Source of the DNA: JAYVYM01 sp046593925
Lineage (GTDB): Bacteria; Actinomycetota; Actinomycetes; Mycobacteriales; SCTD01
Assembly: GCA_046593925.1 (NCBI GenBank)
Contig: JBKJQN010000057.1
Location: forward strand, 1-39,690
Direction of reading: 5' to 3'
DNA length: 39,690 bases
In this document: one piece after another, positions 6,986 through 13,150 of the stretch
Numbering within the stretch: position 1 is the first letter of the stretch
How the letters are laid out: each line of letters opens with the position of its first letter
The notes under the pieces: generated by a model
Database searches by the model: none
Seen by the model: only the letters and a program-made list of their open reading frames with translations
What the model was told of the DNA's origin: nothing
Position numbers and translations under genes: made by a program

Positions 6986-7687
6986 ATGAGCGACAGACTT
7001 CGCCGCGTCCGTCACGAAGAAGAGCTGCGCTACCGCGTCGAGCATCCCGGTGAGGGGCTCCGCGAGCGCAAGCGTCGACTCACCCGTCATCTGATCTCTG
7101 ACGAGGCAACAGCGTTGTTCGCTAACCGTGGCTTCGACGCAGTGAAGGTGTCCGAGATCGCCGACCGCGCCAATGTCTCGATGAAGACGCTCTACAACTA
7201 TTTCCCGACTAAGGAGTCGCTGGTGCTCGACGAAGCCGACGAGCTCATCGAAGGCCTTGCGACCGCACTGCGCGACCGGCCGGCCGGCATGTCGATCACC
7301 CACACCTTCGTCGGCACGCTTGAGGCGAACATGGACGGATTCGACCTGCTCGACGACGAACTCGCTGCCCACGTCGCCACGACCTTTGAGGCTCTGGTCA
7401 AGCAGACGCCTGCGTTGCACGCGCGCTGGCTGGAGATACAGGACCGCCTCGCCCACGTCGCTGCCGAACAGCTCGCCCTGCAGGCGGGCATGAACCCCAC
7501 CGATCCCGAGCCGACAATCGCTGGCCGAGCGCTTGTCGGCCTGATACAGGTCGACATGGACTCACGCGCACGTCACATCCGCGCCGGCCGGCGCGGCCGC
7601 CAACTGCGGGACGCGGTCGTTGGCGACGTACGCCAAGCCGCGCGACTGCTGGAGACCGGACTGGGATCGCTGACCTGCAGGACATAA
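6986..7687 (+). CDS. TetR-family transcriptional regulator
   Basis: A 233-residue regulator. After a charged N-terminal extension of about 30 residues comes a TetR helix-turn-helix (about 33-80): TALFANRGFDAVKVSEIADR then MKTLYNYFPTKESLVL. The rest is helical ligand-binding and dimer domain with no diagnostic motif. I chose ATG 6986, preceded by GAGAAGGG; an in-frame ATG at 6897 would add 30 residues and cannot be excluded. The gene is divergent from the quinone oxidoreductase and probably represses it from the palindrome at 6871-6884. The arrangement repeats the SDR/TetR pair at 2328-3808, although the two repressors differ in sequence and in operator. Confidence 0.85.
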   Translation: MSDRLRRVRHEEELRYRVEHPGEGLRERKRRLTRHLISDEATALFANRGFDAVKVSEIADRANVSMKTLYNYFPTKESLVLDEADELIEGLATALRDRPAGMSITHTFVGTLEANMDGFDLLDDELAAHVATTFEALVKQTPALHARWLEIQDRLAHVAAEQLALQAGMNPTDPEPTIAGRALVGLIQVDMDSRARHIRAGRRGRQLRDAVVGDVRQAARLLETGLGSLTCRT

Positions 7688-7715
7688 AAGGGCACGCGCA
7701 GCGGCTCGAGATAGA

Positions 7716-7732
7716 GCGGCCGTGACGGCCGC
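7716..7732 (+). terminator. Hairpin after the second tetR gene
   Basis: GCGGCCG-TGA-CGGCCGC is a perfect 7-bp stem with a 3-base loop, 28 bases beyond the tetR stop. Confidence 0.5.
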
Positions 7733-7983
7733 CGCTCGTAGAAGCCCGCGCTCCACAGGTTCCCGGCGGGCTGTCGTCCGGCCGGCGTGCGGTCAGCGGA
7801 CGCCGTATCAGGCGGGCCGCCCGCTGACCAGCCGTCACCACGGCAGCGGCCCGTGGATGTCGTCGAAGGTCCCGGTCCGACCGCTCGGGATGATCCGGTG
7901 TCTGCTGGCGTTGCCGGAGTGGGCAGCCCGCCGCTCAGCGGACGGTTTGTGCGCGCGACGGCACCAGCAGCTCGGCGCCCCCA

Positions 7984-8014
7984 CCTCCGGCCGGCCGTGT
8001 TGGCTGGCCGGAGG
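7984..8014 (-). terminator. Hairpin after the FAD-oxidase pseudogene
   Basis: CCTCCGGCC and GGCCGGAGG form a perfect 9-bp stem with a 13-base loop, directly abutting the pseudogene stop at 8015-8017. Confidence 0.6.
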
Positions 8015-9299
8015 TCAGCTCACGGCGGTGCCGGGCAGGCCGGTAGCGGAGAAGACGTGGTCGGGATCGACGTGGGTCTTGGCGGCGAGCAGCCGTGCCG
8101 TGTTGGGGCCGTAGGCGCGGGCGGCCTGGCCGGTGGCGTCCGGGCCGAACAGGTTGGGTTAGCCGCCGGGAAGGGCGTCCTGGGCCAGCGCTGCATCGAG
8201 GTCGTTGGCCCAGGCCCGGTGAGGGGTGTCGTTGTCGTTGGGCTGCCACGCAGCGATGATCTCGACCATGAGGTGGTCGTGGCGCTGTCCGAGGCCGGTG
8301 TCGGTGACGGGGATGCGGGCGGCGGCGCCCTGGAAGTGGTGGAGCGAGATCATGCTCGTCGGAGCGGCGCGGTCCTGTCCGGCGGCGACCAACACTGCGA
8401 TGGACGTGGGCGTGAGCCCGGCCAGGTTCCGGGTGCAGATGCTGTAGGACAGGCCGCCCTGCATAAGGCTGTCGTTCTGGTTGATCATATCGGTGTAGGT
8501 CATCAGGGCGACCTGGGCATGATCGGGGGGCCCAGCGCGGTGCGGGTGTCGATCGCCGTCAGGCCCGGCTGCTCGTCGCCGGACCAGGCCGGCAGGACGA
8601 ACACGGCGGCGTTGCCGTCGGGCGCGGACAGGATGCCGGTCGGCACGGTCAGCCTGTCAGGTGTGGTCCGCAGGACCTCGGCCAGCCCGGCGAGCACGCT
8701 GGCGGTTTGGTCCCAGCCAAACATGATCGCGCCGGCGAGCGGGGTGTCGACCGGGTGCCGCCGGATGTTCAGGGCAGTCACGACGCCGAAGTTGCCGCGG
8801 CCGCCCAGGGTCAGGCCGGTGATGCCGACCGAGCCGATCGAGCCGGTGACGGCGGAGAGCCCGTGCGGGCCGGCGGCGGTGAGTACGTCCAGCGAGGTCG
8901 CGCCGCCCTGCGCGGTGGCGACCCGGCCGGTCACGGTCACCTGCCGCATCCTGACCAGGTCGATGACCAGGCCGGCCTGGCGTGGGGACGGGCCGGCCCA
9001 GTCGTGGCCGCCGCCCCGAACCGACAGAGGCAGCCGGTGGGTGCGGGCGGCCCGGATGGCCGCCTGCACGTCGAGCACCGACTCGCACAGCACCACCACG
9101 GCGGGCCGGTGGTGCATCGCGCCGTTCCACAGCACCAGTGCGCGCTCGTAGTCGGTCCAGCTGTCAGGACCCGCGCGGGGTCGATGTGGGTGGCGAGGTC
9201 CTCGGCTGCGGCGACGGAGGGTCGGATGTCGTGGCCTTGCTGCGGCCGTCGCCGACCTGGACGAGGCGCGCTCCCAGCGGTGACCGTTCGGCCCAGCAC
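8015..9299 (-). pseudogene. Broken FAD-linked oxidase (FAD_binding_4 / BBE type)
   Basis: Intact relatives of about 460 residues carry covalently or tightly bound FAD and oxidise sugars or secondary metabolites. Visible parts are the PP-loop region GGGHDWAG, the second FAD motif SIGSVGITGLTLGG, the GNFGVVTALNIRRHPV strand, and a berberine-bridge C-terminus ending YGPNTARLLAAKTHVDPDHVF. There are at least four lesions: a frameshift near 9170, an internal loss of roughly 40-45 residues where LTLGG joins directly to RGNFG (near 8800), a frameshift near 8510, and a TAA at 8161-8159 where the family has an aromatic residue (GG-stop-PNLFG). The start is uncertain; GTG 9299 opens the N-terminal frame. 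The FAD pocket is interrupted, so this is not a working enzyme. Confidence 0.8.
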
Positions 9300-9302
9300 C
9301 TC

Positions 9303-9698
9303 GTGATCGTCGTTGACGCCTGCGTGCTGGCCAACGCTCTGGCCGACGACGAGGGTGACGGGAAACTGCCCGCCGTGAGCTGCGTGCTGCTGGTGAGGCC
9401 GCCGCCCCCGATCTCATCGACGTCGAGGACCGTGTCGGTGCTCCGTAGGCGATGGCTACGCAGGACGCTCACCGATCAGCGTTTCGCGACCGCCGTCGAT
9501 CACCTGCAACAGCTCGGGTTCGAGCGCGTCCCGACCCGACAGCTGATGCGGCGCGCCTTCGAGTTGCGGGCCAGCGTGAGCGCCCACGACGCCTGCTACG
9601 TCGCCCTGGCCGAGGGTCTGGGGTGTGAGCTGATCACCGTGGATGGGCGGCTCTCCACCGCGACCGGTCCGCGCTGCCCGATCCGCGTCCTGCGCTGA
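9303..9698 (+). CDS. VapC-like PIN-domain ribonuclease, probably inactivated
   Basis: The frame gives 131 residues, the usual VapC length. The start VIVVDACVLANALADD carries the first catalytic aspartate, and SAHDACYVALAEGLGCELIT followed by VDGRLS carries the last two. The middle is wrong: between about 9376 and 9430 the correct protein (ELRAAGEAAAPDLIDVE) lies in a different frame, so two compensating frameshifts replace some 18 residues, including the conserved acidic residue of DVE. The rest of the frame is restored and open. VapC toxins cleave RNA and are paired with an antitoxin. No intact antitoxin is visible upstream, though a stop codon (9304-9306) overlaps the GTG start as in such operons. 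Probably a dead toxin; sequencing error is the alternative. Confidence 0.65.
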   Translation: MIVVDACVLANALADDEGDGKLPAVSCVLLVRPPPPISSTSRTVSVLRRRWLRRTLTDQRFATAVDHLQQLGFERVPTRQLMRRAFELRASVSAHDACYVALAEGLGCELITVDGRLSTATGPRCPIRVLR

Positions 9699-9749
9699 GG
9701 GCTCCGCCCCGAACTCGCCTACCGGCACCCGCTCCTGCGGCCGACCGAC

Positions 9750-11945
9750 CTACAGCAGCGACGCCAGCAGCGCAGCGGCTCGGGCGGCGCCGTCGGTCTC
9801 GACCGGACGGTAGGTCACCTGACGCATCAGCTCGCCGGCAATCGCCTGCGCCAGGACCTGCGGGTCGCGGGCGCCGGCGTAGTCCAGGCAGCGGCCTGCG
9901 CCGTACTGCTCGAGCCGGCGGCGGACGTGGAAGTTCTGCTCAAAGTGGTTCTGCAGCGGTACGTAGATAAACGGCTTGCGTAGGGCCGTCAGCTCCATGC
10001 AAGTAGTGAGGCCGCCCTGGACCACCGCCACGTCGCACGCGGACAGGTGTCGGTGCAGCTCGGGGACGTAGCCCAGCACCTGGACGCCGCGGGGGCGCGG
10101 CAGCGAGAGGGGGTCGATCCGCGGGCCGGCGACGACCACGAACCGCAGCTCGGGGAGCAGCCGCCGCGCCGTCGGCACGGCGTCCAGCACCTTGCGCAGC
10201 AGCGCAGCCCCGACCCCGGAACCGCCGACGGTCACCAGGCACAGCTTCTCGTCGTCACAGACTCCCAGCCGGCGGCGCAGCGGCTCCGGGTCCGGGAGCG
10301 CGGTCGGGTCGAAGCCGGTGACGTACCCGGCGAAGTCGTAGTGAGTGGTCGTCCAGTCCCGGATGCCCGGCAGGCCAGGGCCGAAGTCGCCGTCAACGAT
10401 GTCGCCGGGGTTGCCGACGAAGATCGAGCGGTCGCGCGTCCTCCGGAACCGCGCGCGCTGCTCGAGCATCTCGGCGTTGCGGTCGGCAGTGAGCGCCGCC
10501 TCCGCCGCGCCAGCCGCCGGCATCGGCAGCCAGCCGACGAAGTCGGTCAGCCAGGCATAGCCGAACCGCTTGAGCTCAGGGTTCTCGTGCAGGAAATGGT
10601 CGACCTCCCAGGCCTCGTCGCCGATCACCAGGTCGTACGGGGCCTCTGTGACGACGTCGGAGAACACCATGAAGTTGTGGACCAGGATCGCGTCCATCCG
10701 CCGGATGGCCTGGAAGGCGGCGAGGTCGTGCTCGCCCGCCTCGGCCTCGATATGGCTCGACTCGTTCGCCAGCGCAGCCGACGCCGGGTGGATCCGCTCG
10801 CCCTGCTCCTGCAGTACCGACGTGACCGGGTGCTGGGCGAGCCAGTCGATCTGCAGGTCGGGGTGCAGCATCCGCAGCTCCGCCGCGATCGCGGCGTCCC
10901 GCCGGGCATGGCCGAGGCCGATCGGTGAGGACAGGAACAGGGCGCGGCGCCGCCGTCGGGCAGCCCGGGTCCACGTCGTCGTCCGTACCCGCGGCCACAC
11001 GCCGTCGACGAACTCCGCAATCAGGCGGTTGATGAGCACCGGGTCACGCGCGTGGGGCGCGTGCCCGGCGCCTTCGACCAGTACGAGCGAGCCGCCGGTC
11101 AGCTCGGCCAGCCGCTGCCCGACCGCATGTGTGCGTACCAGGTCGTCGGTGCCGTGCAGCACGGTCACCGGGCAGCGGACCTGCCGGCACAGTGGCTCGA
11201 GGGGGGTGCACACCGCCCCGTCGCACCCGGTCCGGCCGGCCGTCACGTCCACCAGGGTGGCCGGCGAGACCTGCCGCCCCCAGGCGATGCAGTCCTCGAT
11301 CTGCTTGGCCGAGTGCGGCTCGGAGCACATCTGCGCGAAGAAGAAGTGCAGGAAGGCGTCGTAGTCGCCCTCGAGCCAGTAGTGCCGGTTGTACGTGCCC
11401 CAGCCCTCATTGGTCGTCAGGCGCTCGTCCCACGAGAAGCGGTCGCGTGGCGCGGTCACCTCCGGGAAGCCGCACGACGGCGCGACCGCGAACAGCCCGA
11501 GCACCCGTTCCGGATGGGTGGCCGCCACCTGCACCGACCAGGCCGCCCCGCATGACAGCGAGACGAGCACGGCCCGGTCGGTGCCGGTGGCATCCAGGAC
11601 GGCGAGGGTGTCCTGCGCATACATGTCGTCGGTGTAGGCGGCAGCCCCGGCCGGTCGGTCGGAGCGGCCGCTGCCGCGGCCGTCGAAGATCACGACCCGG
11701 TAGTGCCGGGACAGGTAGCCGATCTGGGCCTTCCAGAACTGCGAGGGCATGATCGACCAGGTGGGCATCAGCAGCACGGTCGGGCTGTGCGCCGCCCCGA
11801 ACACCGACCAGGCCAGGCCGACGCCGCCCCGGAGGGCGACGCCCTCGTCGTCGGGGGCGACGACCCAGCCGGCTTCGCGCACACCGGCATCGTCCTCCCG
11901 ATCGGCGATGACGTCACCACCCCGCGGCGGCGCCGGCGCGGTCAA
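9750..11945 (-). CDS. Alpha/beta-hydrolase fused to a GT-B glycosyltransferase
   Basis: A 731-residue two-domain protein. Residues about 40-315 form an alpha/beta hydrolase with the nucleophile elbow VSLSCG (Ser131), an aspartate in HGTDD (267/268) and His295 in GAGHAPH, a complete triad. Residues about 334-731 form a GT-B glycosyltransferase: LFLSSPIGLGHARRDAAIA opens the N-terminal Rossmann half, and VQGGLTTCMELTALRKPF then YVPLQNHFEQNFHV is the donor-binding region of MurG/UGT-like enzymes. The start is the TTG at 11945, which overlaps the stop of the upstream methyltransferase as TTGA, so translation is coupled. Neither signal peptide nor membrane segment is evident. An arginine-rich linker (about 321-334) joins the halves. 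It could glycosylate a small molecule and hydrolyse an ester or lactone on it; the substrate is unknown. Confidence 0.85.
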   Translation of the reverse strand: MTAPAPPRGGDVIADREDDAGVREAGWVVAPDDEGVALRGGVGLAWSVFGAAHSPTVLLMPTWSIMPSQFWKAQIGYLSRHYRVVIFDGRGSGRSDRPAGAAAYTDDMYAQDTLAVLDATGTDRAVLVSLSCGAAWSVQVAATHPERVLGLFAVAPSCGFPEVTAPRDRFSWDERLTTNEGWGTYNRHYWLEGDYDAFLHFFFAQMCSEPHSAKQIEDCIAWGRQVSPATLVDVTAGRTGCDGAVCTPLEPLCRQVRCPVTVLHGTDDLVRTHAVGQRLAELTGGSLVLVEGAGHAPHARDPVLINRLIAEFVDGVWPRVRTTTWTRAARRRRRALFLSSPIGLGHARRDAAIAAELRMLHPDLQIDWLAQHPVTSVLQEQGERIHPASAALANESSHIEAEAGEHDLAAFQAIRRMDAILVHNFMVFSDVVTEAPYDLVIGDEAWEVDHFLHENPELKRFGYAWLTDFVGWLPMPAAGAAEAALTADRNAEMLEQRARFRRTRDRSIFVGNPGDIVDGDFGPGLPGIRDWTTTHYDFAGYVTGFDPTALPDPEPLRRRLGVCDDEKLCLVTVGGSGVGAALLRKVLDAVPTARRLLPELRFVVVAGPRIDPLSLPRPRGVQVLGYVPELHRHLSACDVAVVQGGLTTCMELTALRKPFIYVPLQNHFEQNFHVRRRLEQYGAGRCLDYAGARDPQVLAQAIAGELMRQVTYRPVETDGAARAAALLASLL

Positions 11946-13045
11946 GGACGCACTTCCAGGACGTTGTTGAACGGGGTCGCTGCCGCCGAGCGGAACCGGT
12001 TGAAGCCTCCGGCCGTGGCGACGTCGCGGATCCGGGCCGGACCGGCTTGCGTCCCGAGGGCGAGGCCGACCTCCTGCGACAGCGACGACGGGGTGCAGAG
12101 CAGCGTCGAGAAGCCGTAGAAGGCGCGGCCGACCGGGTTCAGGTTGTCCTCGACGCGGTCACCGGCCATCGGCTCGACGATCATCCAGGTGCCGTCGTCG
12201 GCGATGGCCTTGCGGACGTGCCGCGCGGCACCGACGGGGTCGCCCATGTCGTGCAGGCAGTCGAACATCGTCACCAGGTCGAAGTCGGCGCCGGAGAAGC
12301 TGCTGGCCGGCGCGACCTCGAAACTGACCCGGTCGCCGACGCCGGCCTGGTCGGCCCGGGCCCGGGCGATCTCGACCGAACCCCGGTGGTAGTCCGAGCC
12401 GACAAAGGTCGACTGCGGGTAGGTCTTTGCCATCAGGATGGTGGAGGCGCCGTGCCCGCAGCCCACGTCGGCCACGGATGCACCTGCTGTCAGCTTGTCG
12501 ACGACCCCGTCCAGGGCCGGCAGCCACTCCGTGATCAGGTGCCCGTTGTACATCGTCCGGAAGAACCGCTCGCAGCCGACGTGCACGTCGGCGTTGTGGG
12601 CGTGCCAGCCGATGCCGTCGCCGTCGCGGGCGGCGGACAGGACGTCGGGGGAGTCGCGGACGGTGCCGTGCGCAATCTGAAAGAACCCAGGCAGGTACGC
12701 CGGGCTGCTCTCATCCGTCAGCGCCGCGGCCTGCTCGGCCGGCAGCGTGAACCGACCGCTGCTCGCGTCGTACGTCATGTACCCGCCGGCGGCCTGCGCG
12801 GCGAGCCACTCGCGGGTGTAGTGCTCGCTGGTCGTCGTGCGCTCAGCGAGCTCGACCGGCGTCGTCGGTCGGCCGTCGGCCAGCGCGCGGTAGTAGCCGA
12901 GGGCATCCCCCATGACGACCAGCGCGGTGTTCAGGGTCGCGCCGACCTCGTCCACCGCCTTGAAGACGAAGGCCATCAGCTTGTCGGGGTCGATCGGCCG
13001 GGCGCCCTGCTGGGGGATGTTCACGTTCTGCTCGGTGGTGGTCAT
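11942..13045 (-). CDS. SAM-dependent methyltransferase with winged-helix N-terminus
   Basis: A 367-residue class I methyltransferase. Residues about 20-110 look like the winged-helix dimerisation region found in O-methyltransferase-like proteins (ALGYYRALADGRPTTPVELA, then EHYTREWLAAQAAGGYM). The SAM-binding motif I is VADVGCGHGAST at about 191-202, followed by VGSDYH (acidic loop) and a motif IV-like FDLVTMFDCLHDMGDP. Methylation of a small molecule is likely, but the acceptor is unknown. ATG 13045 is preceded by GGAG. The gene overlaps the hydrolase-glycosyltransferase by four bases downstream and is divergent from the LAL regulator at 13151, so methyltransferase and fusion form a two-gene operon possibly under that regulator. 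Confidence 0.85.
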   Translation of the reverse strand: MTTTEQNVNIPQQGARPIDPDKLMAFVFKAVDEVGATLNTALVVMGDALGYYRALADGRPTTPVELAERTTTSEHYTREWLAAQAAGGYMTYDASSGRFTLPAEQAAALTDESSPAYLPGFFQIAHGTVRDSPDVLSAARDGDGIGWHAHNADVHVGCERFFRTMYNGHLITEWLPALDGVVDKLTAGASVADVGCGHGASTILMAKTYPQSTFVGSDYHRGSVEIARARADQAGVGDRVSFEVAPASSFSGADFDLVTMFDCLHDMGDPVGAARHVRKAIADDGTWMIVEPMAGDRVEDNLNPVGRAFYGFSTLLCTPSSLSQEVGLALGTQAGPARIRDVATAGGFNRFRSAAATPFNNVLEVRP

Positions 13046-13138
13046 CTCGCGGCTCCGTGGTGGCGGGTCTTCGTACGGTCATCGGTGACCCTCGCCGACC
13101 GCCTGCCGGCATCGCATCCGGTGCCCCCCCTAGTTTCC

Positions 13139-13144
13139 TAGACT
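13139..13144 (+). promoter_or_regulatory. -10 element TAGACT of the LAL regulator gene
   Basis: TAGACT ends 6 bases before GTG 13151, with no ribosome site between. A leaderless mRNA is expected. A second TAG-rich box (TAGTTT, 13131-13136) lies just upstream. Confidence 0.4.
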
Positions 13145-13150
13145 CGCCAC

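Larger units (their letters stand above)
7688..8014. other. Gene-free stretch with two hairpins
   Basis: No supported gene lies here. Two strong hairpins mark the ends of the flanking transcription units (7716-7732 and 7984-8014). A minus-strand frame ending FDDIHGPLPW before the stop at 7835 has some protein-like composition but no start or known family. Confidence 0.5.

Noticed and set aside
7835..7990. Minus-strand reading ending FDDIHGPLPW before a stop
   Set aside because: Codon use is plausible, but there is no start, no domain I recognise and a terminator-like hairpin at its 5' end.
7787..9151. A 454-codon plus-strand open frame
   Set aside because: It is antisense to the FAD-oxidase pseudogene and is explained by its codon bias.
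9229..9306. Possible VapB antitoxin upstream of the VapC-like gene
   Set aside because: A frame ending ADLDEARSQR looks tempting, but it has no start or DNA-binding motif and lies within the FAD-oxidase N-terminal region.
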